Source of the DNA: Actinomadura terrae
GTDB lineage: Bacteria; Actinomycetota; Actinomycetes; Streptosporangiales; Streptosporangiaceae
Length of the DNA: 64,000 nt
Assembly: GCF_022751215.1 (NCBI RefSeq)
Contig: NZ_JAICDG010000005.1
Span: 248,001 to 312,000 of the forward strand
Reading direction: 5' to 3'
The position numbers and the translations under genes are program-made. Shown here piece after piece: positions 7,658-17,473 of this stretch (within the stretch, counting starts at the first letter, position 1; the number at the start of each line of letters is the position of its first letter). The notes beneath the pieces are model-generated. The model saw only the letters and a program-made list of their open reading frames with translations. It ran no database searches and had not been told where the DNA came from.

Positions 7658-10600
7658 CTATCTCGGATACGCAGTCGACACGTAATATCCACCCGGATGT
7701 CCGGCCGCACGCTGCAAGATGATCGTGTACGCATTCCCAGTCGGAGTAATAGCCCCACTCGCATCAGCCCTTACTCCAATGGAATTATTGACACCAAATC
7801 TTCCATTGATCTCCAATGGTCCGATACCGCCCTTTCGCAACCATGCATTAATACGCTTCATGTTGGATGCGATTCCATAGTCGACTACCTGTTGAGCGGT
7901 CTGCAGATCAGCAAAACGAGATTTCACCCCCGAAGCCTGCGCCATTGCTATCAATTGCTGATCACTTACATTAACATGCTCGTCAAGCACGTGTGCTGCA
8001 GGGAAACGAGCAGCGTCATCCACTAGATTGTTGCAGTTGTGCACCAAGATCGGCGTCGCGCCAGCTAGGGCGTAGTACGTGTGGTGGTCGGCGACGGTGA
8101 GGTTGTGGACGCGTTGGTGCTGGACTGTCTGGAGCTGTGTGGCCTTGACCTGGACGTAGGTTCCTGCGCTGGTGCGGAGCCACATGCCGGGCTTGAGATC
8201 GGCGGCCTTGACCCAGTGGCCGGTGCCGTCGGCGACCCAGAAGGGGTGTTCGTCGGTGGCGATCACCGCGCCGTGCGCCTGCTCGGAGCGGAGTAGCGTG
8301 GGTGCTGCGGCTGGTTGGGCCTTGGCGTCATCCTTGGTGACCCAGTGCTTTTGCTGCTGGGCGTCCACGGTGATCTTTACGAGGTTCTTCGTGCCCTTGG
8401 TGGTGATGGTGTCCTGGACGGTCTTGGCTTCGGTCTTGCCAGTCTTCGGGTTGGTGGCGAGGACTTTGTCGCCCTTTTTGATTTCGTCGATGGGTTTGGT
8501 TGTGCCGTCGGCCATTACCACGGCGGTGCCGGGGACGAAGCTGCTGCGACGGCATGCCTTAATGCCTTTGGCCAGCCACCTCAAGCCGCGGGGAAGCTTG
8601 ACGAACGGCGCATCCGGGACGGGAATTCCGACGATGCCTCCGATGGTGCGGCCGCCTTGGTAGACAGGGTCGTTCCGATCGACATTGACCGGCAGGCGAA
8701 ATTGCGGTGCTTTCCAATTCTTGGGCGGATCGCCCCGGGGCCGTCTCGGTGCTACAGGATTCGTTGCACCGCCGGCGAAGGACTTGAAGCTTTCCGCGAT
8801 GTCGTGGCCGGCGTTTCGGGCTTTGTTGGCCGCGGCGACGGCGTCATCGAGCGTTGATTGCACCATGCCTTCGATCACGCCGACGAGAAAGGCCGGGGCA
8901 TCTTTGGCGGTTTCCTTGAGAGTGGGGCGCTTGTGGCCGCAGGTGAAGGGGCTGCGGACGCAGGGTGGTAGGGGGAAGAGGCCGTCGGGGTCGCTGAAGG
9001 TCGCCGGGTTGTTGCCGCCGTAGAGGTAGCCGTTCATCTGCTGGGGATCAGCGAGGTCGATGAGCGGGTCGACGGAGATGAACCGGCCGTTGTTCGGGTC
9101 GTACTCGCGGGCGCCCAGGTGGGTCAGGCCGGTGGGGTCCTTGGTGCCGCCCAGGAACCCTCGCTGGTCGGGCCAGGTCGCTTCGGCGGTGCCGCGTTCC
9201 TGGCCGAACGGGGTGAACCGGCGGGTGACGATTTTCTGGTCGGTGGCGTTGACCGATGCCTGGGCGGTTCCTTGGTGGTCACCGGCGAGGTATTTCAGTC
9301 CCGAGGGGTCGCGTAGGGCGACGGTCTGGCCGTTGTGGCCGTAGTAGCGAGTGCCTACCGCGGTCGTTGAGCCGTTGGTCGCGCGGATCTCGGTGCCGTC
9401 CAGGTAAAGCGTGGCTCCGGTCAGGTCCTTGCGGATCAGGCGGTTGCCGTCGGCGTCGTAGATGTACCGGACGGTGGCGTCGCCCTGGGTGACCTTGTCG
9501 AGGTTGCCTTCGCTGTTCCATTCCAGGTTCTGGACGGTGTTGCCGACCGTGCGGGAGGTGGGGTTGCCCGCGTCGTCGTAGACGTAGTTCTCGTCGTTGG
9601 TGTCGGGGCCGGTGAAGGGGTTGGCGCCGGTCTGGTCGACCTTGCCGAGCATGTGGCCCTTGACGGTGCCGTCGACGTCGGGGTCGCCCTGGTAGCGGTA
9701 GTCGCGGGTGGAGATCTGCGTGCCCGCAGGGTTGTAGAACTGCTCTTTGGCGCGGCTGCCGTCGAGTTCGTAGGTGTAGTGCATCCGGTACGGGGCCGGA
9801 CCGCCCGAAACCGAGGGGCTCTGCGGGCAGGTCGTTGACGCGACGCTCCACGCGTCGGTCAGTCGGCGCAGGTGGTCGTACTTGAAGCACTGGTTGTCGG
9901 TGCCGTCCCTGGAGACGTCGGAGATGCCCAGGACGTTGCCGGCGTCGTCATAGGTATAGGTGGCGTTGCGGTCGTCGCCCGTGACGTTCTCGCGGCGGTT
10001 GCTTGAGGTGGCGAGGCGCTGGGTGCCGTATTGGTAGGTGAGGGTGTTCCAGGTCCGTTTGTTGCCCGAGCCCAACTCGACCAGTTTGGGTTTGCCGGTG
10101 GGGGTGTACTCGGTCGCTCCGACGTAGGTGGCCTGGCCGCTGGTGAGCCGGATGGGGCGCTGATAGTCGTCGTAGGTGCTGGTAAGGGTTTCCTGTAGCA
10201 ATCCGCCTGCGGCGGGAAGCACGACCTGGCGGGGTGTGCCGTCCAGGTTGTAGTTCTGGGAGCTGGTGTAGGTTCCGGCCAGTTGGCCCTCGGAAGCCGG
10301 GATGGTTACCGTGCTGGATTCGGGGCGGCCCAGGACGTCGTAGGCGGAAATGCTCCTGACGTAGTCGCCGTTTTCTCCGTGGCGGGTGGCGGCGGCCAGT
10401 TTCCCCTTTCCGCGGGGTGCGGTGTCGTAGGTCCACGACGACAGCAGTTTCCCGGTCGCCGACCCCTCTCGGGTCTGGGTGTGGCGGCCGAGCCCGTCGT
10501 AGCTCTGGAAGATCGTCTTGTGGCGGGCGTCGGTGGTGGACTCGACGCGGTCGAGGGCGTCGTAGGTGAACGTGGTGACGCCGGTGTCGGGGTCGGCCGC

Positions 10601-13600
10601 CTGGGTCCTGCGGCCGAGCAGGTCGTAGGTGTTGGTCCAGGTCTTGCCGGACGGGTCCTTCGTCGTGGTCAGACGTCCTGCGGGGTCGTAGCCGTAGGTG
10701 GTGGCGTCATAAGCGCCCGAGGGCCCGTTTCCTTGGTACTGGCGGCGTTCGACGACCTGGCCGCGCGCGTCGGTGATCTGCGCGGACGGGGTCGCGCCCT
10801 GGGGCGGGTCGACGGCGACCCAGTCCCCGCCGTAGCTGGTCGTGGAGCGCCATTTCTCCTCGGTCGTGGTTCCGGTGCCGACCACGAGGCGCTCGGTCGT
10901 GGGGCGGCCGAGCCCGTCATAGGAGAAGTGGTTCTGTGTCTCGACGGCTCCCGGGGAACTGGGGTTGAACAATGCGGGCTCGGGAGCACCGGTGGCCGAG
11001 TAGGTGGCGTAGGCCTTGGCGGTCTGGCTGCGGTCGTCATAGAACGTGTCGGTGATGAGACGGCCTTCGGGCCCGGTGCTCTGAGTCTGGCGAGGACGCA
11101 GAAGTCCGTCGTAGAGGGCGATGGAGGGCCGCTGGCCTCCGGAATTGGTGAGCGTCTTGGTGGTGACCGCGACGACTTGACCGTCGGTGATGCGGTAGGA
11201 GTGTTCGAGGCTGGGTGTGTCGCCGGCGGACTTGGAACGGTTGGGCTGCCATACCTTCAGGACGCGGCCGAGCGAGTCGTACACCAGGTCGCTGCGCAAT
11301 GGCTTGTTGTTGCCGTCGACATTGCTGTTGTCGATCTCGGCCGTCGGCAGCCCCCACGCGGGGTCGAGTTCGGTGGTGGTGGTCAACCCGGTGGTCCCCG
11401 CATTGGGGGCGGGTGTGGTGACCGTGACCCTGGTATTCACTCCACTGGAGTCGGTGTACCGGGTGGTGGTGGTCTGGTCGGCGGCGTTGGTGACCGTCTG
11501 GGGGCGCCCGAAGCTGTCGTAAGTTGTCTTTTCGAGCAGTGAATAGTTGGCCTCAGAGCCCTTGTACTCGGCGATTCTCTTGGTCTGGGTGACGTTCCCC
11601 TTTGTGGGCGCGGCGCCGAACTCGCCGCCGTCGTAGAGGGCCTGCGCGTCGGCGATGACATGCTTGGGACGGTCCGGGGTCGTCCCACAGGAGACGGAAA
11701 CGGTCTCCGCTCGGGACTGGTAGGAGACCATCCATCTCGCCTGGTTATCGGCGTACTCGAGGCGGGTGCATTTGTCATCGGCGGTGGAGGCGACGTCACC
11801 GAGATCCTCGACCTGCTTGACGCGGCCGACCTTGGCGAGGTCGGTCTCGTATTCGCTGGTCGTCTTGGTCTGCCGCCAGGCCCCGCCGTCCAGCGCCGTC
11901 CAGGTGCGGGAGTTGCCGACCTTGACGACGTTGGCGGTCACGGTGGCCCAGTCCCTGGTGCGGGAGGCGGTCTGGTATCGCCAGGGCACATCGACGCTCT
12001 TGTCGTGCACCGTCCCGCCGGGGGCGGTGTAGTTGACGGTCTTGAGGGCGAAGCCTTCAAGACCTTCTGCGTCGGTGTGGGTGCCGCCCTCGCCGTCGGG
12101 GACGGTTACGGTCTTGGTGCCGCCGGCGGGGGTGGCGCGGTCGCCGTGCATGCCGCGCAGGTAATAGGTGTCGGTCTGCGTGGACGGGTTGGCGAGGCTG
12201 CCGGTTTTGACGCGGACCTGGCCGTATCCGCGCCATTGGGACCAGGTCTTGTACGTTTCCCGGGTGAGGCCGTCATCGTCGTCGAAATGCCAGGCGGCAT
12301 CGCCGATGTACTCGTACTGGGTGGCCATGTCGGGGGCGTGGCCGGTGCGGTCTTTCTGGACCACCGAGGTCGTGACGAATTTGTTGAACCAGTCGGGGAT
12401 GGGTTCGATCTTCCCTGGCTGGTGCCAGATGGAGGGGAAGCAGCGTCTGGTATTCGTTTGTGGTGTGGGCGGGGACGCGCGGGAGCAGTCCTGCCCGGTG
12501 TAGCTGACGTTGATCTCGCCCCCCACCTCGTCGAAGATCTTCTCGACCCGGTAGCGGGTGTAGGGCGGGATGCCATCGTTGGCCTGGTCGACGCGGTTGG
12601 CCTTGGGCGTGTGTTTGAAGCTGACCTTGGGCAGTGCGATGTTGTCGGCGGGGGCGGGTCCGGCGAGGCCGGTGTGCTGGATTTCCTTGAGGAGCAGGTC
12701 GCGTTCGTCGGTTTCCTTGCCCCATTCGTGGACGAAGGACCAGGAGTCGACGTCGCGATAGGGCCAGCCCGCGCCCTTGTTGATCTGGGTGGTGACCTTG
12801 GTGAGGCGTTTACGGGACCAGAAGGTGGGCGAGGTGGAGCCGTGCCCGCTCTCGCAGCGCTGACCGGCGTTGCAGTTCATGTCCCAGGGGACATCGGGCC
12901 ACTGGTCGGGATTGGCCGAGATCTTGGATTCGGCGCAGTCGAACGTCTCGGTGGGAATGCAGCGTTCGGAGACCTGGAAGTTCACCCGGGCGGCGGGGGC
13001 GCCGACGGTGTTGTTGCCGCGCAGCCCGTACTCGACGGCGGTGAGGTAGCCGCCGCGGGTGTAGGAAGTGGCGTCGGCGGGATTGAGGTTGCGGCCGTAG
13101 CGGTTGGTCTCGGGCTGGTAGTAGTAGGCGATGGCGTTGTCGTTGGTGTCCAGGACCATGTCCAGGTTCCACCGCCAGGCCTGCTGGCACCAGGAGTCGG
13201 CGAACCCCGAGGCCTTGTGGCAGCGGTCGGTGGCGCCGGGGCCGAACACCGGGACGGTCCAGGTCGACCGGGTCGGCTCACCGGTTCCCGAGTCGTAGCC
13301 GGGCAGGTGGTTGCGGCCGAAGAAGTACTGGGTGCCGTCGGTGGTGGTGACCTTCCAGTACTCGCCTTCCTTGCCGTTGTCGCCCTCGTCGCCGTTCTCG
13401 TTGGACGGGTCGGTGAGGAGTTCGAACTTGGTCCCGTCGTCGTTCTTCAGTTTCCAGATTCCGTCGGCGGCCTTGACCAGTTCGCCGCCCTTGCCGTTCC
13501 AGGTGACGGTCGCGTTCTCGTAGCCCCAGCACAGGTCGCCCGGCGATTTGCCGCCAGGTCCCTTGGGCGCGCCGTCCTCCTCACACGGCTTGTAGCGCCG

Positions 13601-14608
13601 CTCGATGAATCCCGGCGAGTACTCGAAACCCTCGCCGGCCCAGGACGGCTGGTTGTTGGTGTTGCCGGCTCGACCGTCCACCGACTGGGCGGAATAGCCG
13701 AGTGTGACCTGGGGGGTCAGGCTGCCGGGGACCGGCGGAACCCGCATGGGATAGTCCCAGGTGAAGTCGCCGGTGTTGCCCGATACCTGCCAGGTGGCGG
13801 ACGCTTCCAGTTTGGTGGCCGTGAAGTCGCCCTGCGATCCTGCCGGTGCCGCGGCGGCCGCCAGGACGACCGGTGAGGCTGATGCGGATTGCTGCCCGGC
13901 GGGCGCTGTTTCGACGTCGGCCGTGAGCGTTCTGGCTTCGCCGTTGTTGTCGGTGATGACGGGTGTGGAGGTGCGGCATTCAGGGTTGTTCGGGGTGGTG
14001 AGCGCGCACGCGGGCAGTTGGACCAGCCGTAGCCGCGTGCCGTAGGAGCCGCCGAATGCCTGGGCGAACGCCGAATAGTCCACCCGCACGCCGACCCGGC
14101 CCGGTGTGGCCTTGGCGTCGGGGGTCAGGGTGAACATCAGTCCTTGGACGCCCGCCAGTTGGGCCGTATTGCGGTCGAGGACGCTGACCTTCGTAGAACC
14201 CTTCAACACGCTCGGCGGGGCGGCTTTTGTCGTGCCGGTTTTGGGCGCCGGACCAGGGGCTGTGAGGGACACCGGTAGGCTTCCCGCGCGCACGAGTCCT
14301 TGCGTCGTGCCGGAGCGGGAAGCCTCCTTTCCGGTGACGGTGACCTCGGCGCTTCCGGGCTTGGGCCAGGCGGCTTTGGGCGCGGGCTGGTTCTTCGTGG
14401 CGGAGTCGTCGTCCCGTGGCAGGACCTTGAGGTTCTTGCCTTTGACGGTCCGTTCGTGATCGGCGACCTCTGGCCGGTTCGAACCGGGCGGATCGGCCTG
14501 AGCGGCCGGCGCGGAGGCCAGACCCACCGCTAATGCCACGGTCATCGCCGCGGCCATGCAGCGCACCGGGCGCCGGATGTGCAGCAGCAGTCGTTTTCGG
14601 TCGCTCAT
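7658..14608 (-). CDS. Secreted Rhs/YD-repeat polymorphic toxin with HINT and RNase A-like tip
   Basis: 2316-aa toxin. Residues 1-40 are a signal peptide (basic start, AAAMTVALAVGLASAPAAQA). The large body carries many YD repeats (YDSFGRPQTV, YDPAGRLTTT, YDLLGRRTQA and others) that should form the Rhs shell. The RHS core is about 1796-1876 (FTPFGQERG, LTHLGAREYDPNNGRFIS, GYLYGGNNPATFSDPDG). A linker follows, then a HINT autoprotease-type domain at 2019-2192 (CRRSSFVPGTAVVMADG to the LVHNC end, with DEHPFW and HTYY). The last 124 residues resemble the bacterial RNase A-like toxin domain: EHVNVSDQQL at its start and YYVSTAYP at its end. Such tips cleave RNA in a target cell. The Arg usually found 11 residues after the catalytic His appears to be Met. 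Immunity gene follows directly. Confidence 0.9.
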   Translation of the reverse strand: MSDRKRLLLHIRRPVRCMAAAMTVALAVGLASAPAAQADPPGSNRPEVADHERTVKGKNLKVLPRDDDSATKNQPAPKAAWPKPGSAEVTVTGKEASRSGTTQGLVRAGSLPVSLTAPGPAPKTGTTKAAPPSVLKGSTKVSVLDRNTAQLAGVQGLMFTLTPDAKATPGRVGVRVDYSAFAQAFGGSYGTRLRLVQLPACALTTPNNPECRTSTPVITDNNGEARTLTADVETAPAGQQSASASPVVLAAAAAPAGSQGDFTATKLEASATWQVSGNTGDFTWDYPMRVPPVPGSLTPQVTLGYSAQSVDGRAGNTNNQPSWAGEGFEYSPGFIERRYKPCEEDGAPKGPGGKSPGDLCWGYENATVTWNGKGGELVKAADGIWKLKNDDGTKFELLTDPSNENGDEGDNGKEGEYWKVTTTDGTQYFFGRNHLPGYDSGTGEPTRSTWTVPVFGPGATDRCHKASGFADSWCQQAWRWNLDMVLDTNDNAIAYYYQPETNRYGRNLNPADATSYTRGGYLTAVEYGLRGNNTVGAPAARVNFQVSERCIPTETFDCAESKISANPDQWPDVPWDMNCNAGQRCESGHGSTSPTFWSRKRLTKVTTQINKGAGWPYRDVDSWSFVHEWGKETDERDLLLKEIQHTGLAGPAPADNIALPKVSFKHTPKANRVDQANDGIPPYTRYRVEKIFDEVGGEINVSYTGQDCSRASPPTPQTNTRRCFPSIWHQPGKIEPIPDWFNKFVTTSVVQKDRTGHAPDMATQYEYIGDAAWHFDDDDGLTRETYKTWSQWRGYGQVRVKTGSLANPSTQTDTYYLRGMHGDRATPAGGTKTVTVPDGEGGTHTDAEGLEGFALKTVNYTAPGGTVHDKSVDVPWRYQTASRTRDWATVTANVVKVGNSRTWTALDGGAWRQTKTTSEYETDLAKVGRVKQVEDLGDVASTADDKCTRLEYADNQARWMVSYQSRAETVSVSCGTTPDRPKHVIADAQALYDGGEFGAAPTKGNVTQTKRIAEYKGSEANYSLLEKTTYDSFGRPQTVTNAADQTTTTRYTDSSGVNTRVTVTTPAPNAGTTGLTTTTELDPAWGLPTAEIDNSNVDGNNKPLRSDLVYDSLGRVLKVWQPNRSKSAGDTPSLEHSYRITDGQVVAVTTKTLTNSGGQRPSIALYDGLLRPRQTQSTGPEGRLITDTFYDDRSQTAKAYATYSATGAPEPALFNPSSPGAVETQNHFSYDGLGRPTTERLVVGTGTTTEEKWRSTTSYGGDWVAVDPPQGATPSAQITDARGQVVERRQYQGNGPSGAYDATTYGYDPAGRLTTTKDPSGKTWTNTYDLLGRRTQAADPDTGVTTFTYDALDRVESTTDARHKTIFQSYDGLGRHTQTREGSATGKLLSSWTYDTAPRGKGKLAAATRHGENGDYVRSISAYDVLGRPESSTVTIPASEGQLAGTYTSSQNYNLDGTPRQVVLPAAGGLLQETLTSTYDDYQRPIRLTSGQATYVGATEYTPTGKPKLVELGSGNKRTWNTLTYQYGTQRLATSSNRRENVTGDDRNATYTYDDAGNVLGISDVSRDGTDNQCFKYDHLRRLTDAWSVASTTCPQSPSVSGGPAPYRMHYTYELDGSRAKEQFYNPAGTQISTRDYRYQGDPDVDGTVKGHMLGKVDQTGANPFTGPDTNDENYVYDDAGNPTSRTVGNTVQNLEWNSEGNLDKVTQGDATVRYIYDADGNRLIRKDLTGATLYLDGTEIRATNGSTTAVGTRYYGHNGQTVALRDPSGLKYLAGDHQGTAQASVNATDQKIVTRRFTPFGQERGTAEATWPDQRGFLGGTKDPTGLTHLGAREYDPNNGRFISVDPLIDLADPQQMNGYLYGGNNPATFSDPDGLFPLPPCVRSPFTCGHKRPTLKETAKDAPAFLVGVIEGMVQSTLDDAVAAANKARNAGHDIAESFKSFAGGATNPVAPRRPRGDPPKNWKAPQFRLPVNVDRNDPVYQGGRTIGGIVGIPVPDAPFVKLPRGLRWLAKGIKACRRSSFVPGTAVVMADGTTKPIDEIKKGDKVLATNPKTGKTEAKTVQDTITTKGTKNLVKITVDAQQQKHWVTKDDAKAQPAAAPTLLRSEQAHGAVIATDEHPFWVADGTGHWVKAADLKPGMWLRTSAGTYVQVKATQLQTVQHQRVHNLTVADHHTYYALAGATPILVHNCNNLVDDAARFPAAHVLDEHVNVSDQQLIAMAQASGVKSRFADLQTAQQVVDYGIASNMKRINAWLRKGGIGPLEINGRFGVNNSIGVRADASGAITPTGNAYTIILQRAAGHPGGYYVSTAYPR
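8033..8554 (-). repeat. HINT-domain DNA of the intact Rhs gene; its C-terminal half is duplicated at about 3130-3435
   Basis: Plus-strand bases around 8210-8280 and 3300-3360 are almost identical (for example the run covering the DEHPFWVADGTG codons). Identity is much higher than in the rest of the two Rhs genes, pointing to a recent duplication or gene conversion centred on the HINT region. Confidence 0.75.
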
Positions 14609-15075
14609 CGCAGGGCCTTTCCGTGCGGGAGTCTGATGGTCCTGAGACGGAACGGCGACGTATGAAAAGCCACGCCAGGGCGCGGAGAGGCCTCAATGAC
14701 TGGGCGGATTTCGGACATAGGACTTACCAGCACGCCGCGTCTCCTCAAGGGTCAGGGGAGCGCGAGACACCTACGGCGTGGCATGTCCCGCACCCTTTCG
14801 AGGAAGGTCAACGCTCCAGATGATCTGTTGTCAGATCTCGATGATCAACCCCCGATTCCGGCCACCGCCCTACACCAACGGGGGGATCGCAGGCCAGCGA
14901 AAAAATCACGTCCGTCTACGGACAGCATGACAACCGATCGACTGTCAAGCGCGTCCGCGCGCATAGAACAAACGCATATGACCAACAGTAAGAAGACGAG
15001 TTGAACAGCCTTGCCGGGCTGGCGGGAAAATGTGACGATCTTGGCGCCAGAACCGGCTACCAGAAAGACGCCCCC
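14609..15075. promoter_or_regulatory. Divergent upstream region between rhs and the beta-propeller gene
   Basis: 467 bases with no supported gene. It must hold promoters for both directions. I see a perfect inverted repeat GTCCGT-N2-ACGGAC at 14910-14923 and, on the minus strand, TTGACA at 14943-14948 without a convincing -10 partner. No operator can be assigned. Confidence 0.35.
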
Positions 15076-16743
15076 ATGGCACGCACGCTCCCACGCAACC
15101 GACTCCTGACCACGTCCTGCCGGCTGCTCTTGGCGATACTCGGCGGCGCCGCCCTGGCCTTAACCTGCCTCGCTCCCGTGCACGCCGATACCGCCCCGGC
15201 TCCCGGCGAACCCGCCACCATCACCGCCGATGAACTGCCGACCTGGCAGACCGACGGCGTCGTGTGGGCGATCACGATGATCGGCGACACCGTCTACGTC
15301 GGCGGGAACTTCGACCACATCCGCCCACCCGACACCCAGCCCGGCGACCCGCAGGAACAGGCGCGCAAGAACCTGGCCGCCTTCAACGCCGCCACCGGCC
15401 AGCCCCTCCCCTGGTCCCCGACCGTCGAAGGAACCCCCTTCACCAGCACCACCCACCAGTGGGACTGCGACGACCTCGGCAACAACCAGTGGATATGCGA
15501 CGCGGTCTGGGAACTGCGGCCCTCACCCGACGCCACCAAGCTCTATGTCGGCGGCGACTTCACCAAAATCAACGGGCAGCGCCGCGGGAAAATCGCCGCG
15601 TTCGACCTTCCGTCCGGCAACCTCAACACCTTCAGCCACGAGATCAACAGCCGCGTCCAAGCCCTCACCGTCACCGCCAAGACCGTGTACGCCGGCGGCT
15701 TCTTCACCACCGTCGACGGCACGAACCGGCAGCGCCTCGCCGCGTTCGCCACCGCGAACGGAACCCTCACCTCGTGGGCACCGACCGCCGACCGCGGCGT
15801 CCACGCCATGATCACCTCGCCCGACGGCACCCGGATCGTGCTGGGCGGCGACTTCAACCAGATCAACGGCAACCCGCCCCACGGCCTGGGCGCGGTCTAC
15901 GCCGACACCGGCGCCTCCGCCCCCTGGGCCACCGGCGTCGACTACGTCAATCCCACCCGCCGCTCCTGGGTCACCGACCTCGTCAAGGACGATGAGGCCA
16001 TCTACGCCTCGGCCAACGGCGAGAACACCTTCGACGGCCGCCTCGCCCTCAACCCCGACGACGGCACCACCCGCTGGATCGACAACTGCCTGGGCGCCAC
16101 CCAGGCCATCACCATCCTGGACGGCCTGCTCTACAGCGGCTCACACGCCCACGACTGCCGCTCACAACCCGACGGCTTCCCCGAAATCGTCCCCGACCAG
16201 CCCTACCAGCGCCTCCTGGCCGAACCCACCCACCCCGACCCCGCCCGCTACGACACCCCGCCCATCCTGCACTGGTTCCCCAGCACCAACGGCGGCCCCA
16301 CCAGCTACAACCAAGGCCCCCGCGCCATGGACAACAACGGCAAATACCTCTGGGTCGGCGGCGACTTCACCACCGTCAACAACCAGAAACAACAAGGACT
16401 CACCCGCTTCGGCTCCCTCGCCGTCACCAGCGACGCCAACCCCGCCCAACCCGTCATCAAGCCGACGGTCACCAAACCCGATGGGACGACCGGGCAACTC
16501 CAGGTCACCTGGAAGCAGACCTGGGACCGCGACAACAAGAAACTCACCTATGAAGTAATCCGGGACAACACCACCGTCGTCCACACCCTGACCTCGGAAT
16601 CGAAATTCTGGGACCTCCAGAATCTCACCTTCACCGACACCGGCCTCACACCCGGCAGCTCCCACACCTATGCCATCCGCGCCATCGACCCCTTCAACAA
16701 CCGCGTCCGCTCCCCCGCGAGCGCACCCGTACAGGCAGGCTGA
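15076..16743 (+). CDS. Secreted beta-propeller protein with C-terminal fibronectin III domain
   Basis: 555-aa exported protein. ATG at 15076 gives a clean signal peptide (MARTLPRNRLLTT, then a hydrophobic stretch ending PVHADTA); the longer frame from 15001 adds a non-signal extension. Residues about 45-450 hold repeated VGGNFDHI / VGGDFTKING / AGGFFTTVDG / LGGDFNQING / VGGDFTTVNN blades, typical of a delta-60/DUF5122-like beta-propeller. The last 90 residues (LQVTWKQTWDRDNKKLTYEV to TYAIRAIDPFNN) form a fibronectin type III domain, common in actinomycete extracellular proteins. No catalytic residues are evident, so a binding or structural role outside the cell is likely. A strong terminator hairpin follows. 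Confidence 0.8.
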   Translation: MARTLPRNRLLTTSCRLLLAILGGAALALTCLAPVHADTAPAPGEPATITADELPTWQTDGVVWAITMIGDTVYVGGNFDHIRPPDTQPGDPQEQARKNLAAFNAATGQPLPWSPTVEGTPFTSTTHQWDCDDLGNNQWICDAVWELRPSPDATKLYVGGDFTKINGQRRGKIAAFDLPSGNLNTFSHEINSRVQALTVTAKTVYAGGFFTTVDGTNRQRLAAFATANGTLTSWAPTADRGVHAMITSPDGTRIVLGGDFNQINGNPPHGLGAVYADTGASAPWATGVDYVNPTRRSWVTDLVKDDEAIYASANGENTFDGRLALNPDDGTTRWIDNCLGATQAITILDGLLYSGSHAHDCRSQPDGFPEIVPDQPYQRLLAEPTHPDPARYDTPPILHWFPSTNGGPTSYNQGPRAMDNNGKYLWVGGDFTTVNNQKQQGLTRFGSLAVTSDANPAQPVIKPTVTKPDGTTGQLQVTWKQTWDRDNKKLTYEVIRDNTTVVHTLTSESKFWDLQNLTFTDTGLTPGSSHTYAIRAIDPFNNRVRSPASAPVQAG

Positions 16744-16756
16744 GCCTCGGCACGAC

Positions 16757-16793
16757 GGACCCACCGGGGACGCTCATTCTCCCGGGTGGGTCC
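16757..16793 (+). terminator. Hairpin terminator after the beta-propeller gene
   Basis: GGACCCACC (from 16757) pairs with GGTGGGTCC (ending 16793) around a short loop. It lies between two convergent genes, so it could serve both strands. Confidence 0.65.
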
Positions 16794-16835
16794 AGAGGAG
16801 GCGATGATCCCCTCGTTCACAGGAGCCCTGCTGGT

Positions 16836-17405
16836 CTATTGGACGTCGCGGGCGGAGCGCCAATCGTCGTCCTCAAGGATGGAATGGATTATCGAGTCCC
16901 GCCACGCGCCTCGCACACGTAGGTGGCCCCGCATTCGGCCCTCTTCTACCATTCCGAGCTTGGTCATCAAGCGCGCGGAGGCGGTGTTCTCGGGGCTGCG
17001 TGCGCCCCACAGCCGGTGCAGGTCGAGGTGCTCGAAACCGAGTTGAAAGAGCAGCCATCCTGTTTCGGCGGCCAGGCCTTCACGCCACCGGTCGGCGCGC
17101 GATGCGAATCCGAGCTGGGCGCTCGACTGGCCGGGGTGCTGGGCGTCCACGGCAAGCCGGGCGAAGCCGATCACCTCGCCGGTCGCCGAGTCCGCCACCG
17201 CGAGCGAGTACTCGGTCCGTGGTTCCTGCCTGGCCGCCTCGATCACCTGGGAGAGCATCGCGGCGACCTGATCGCGGTTCCTCGGCTCGAATGACAGATG
17301 TTCGACGACGCGCGGGTCGTCGTACACCTCCAGCACGGCATCGACGTCATCGGCCGTGAACTCGCGCAGGGCCACGCCATCGCCCGTGAGCGATACGGGG
17401 TACAT
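16836..17405 (-). CDS. GNAT N-acetyltransferase, RimJ/RimL type
   Basis: 189-aa acetyltransferase. It has the RimJ/RimL layout: an N-terminal strand VALREFTADDVDAVLEVYDD, a central GEVIGFARLAV strand, an acetyl-CoA-loop region around FASRADRWREGLAAETGWLL, and the characteristic HRLWGARSPENTASARLMTKLGM near residues 130-152 followed by EGRMRGHLRVRG. These enzymes use acetyl-CoA to modify protein N-termini, antibiotics or small amines; the substrate cannot be read here. It stands alone on the minus strand, convergent with the beta-propeller gene. Confidence 0.85.
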   Translation of the reverse strand: MYPVSLTGDGVALREFTADDVDAVLEVYDDPRVVEHLSFEPRNRDQVAAMLSQVIEAARQEPRTEYSLAVADSATGEVIGFARLAVDAQHPGQSSAQLGFASRADRWREGLAAETGWLLFQLGFEHLDLHRLWGARSPENTASARLMTKLGMVEEGRMRGHLRVRGAWRDSIIHSILEDDDWRSARDVQ

Positions 17406-17473
17406 GGCCAGGAGGCTAGCGTCCGGGACGGCGGTGGAGCAGCCGTAGAAGTCCGCGCGCGGGTTTCAGGTCG

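Noticed and set aside
11660..13876. Plus-strand open frame of 738 codons
   Set aside because: Shadow of the rhs gene on the opposite strand.
14910..14948. TTGACA plus dyad as the rhs promoter
   Set aside because: No -10 element at proper spacing; kept only as part of the upstream region.
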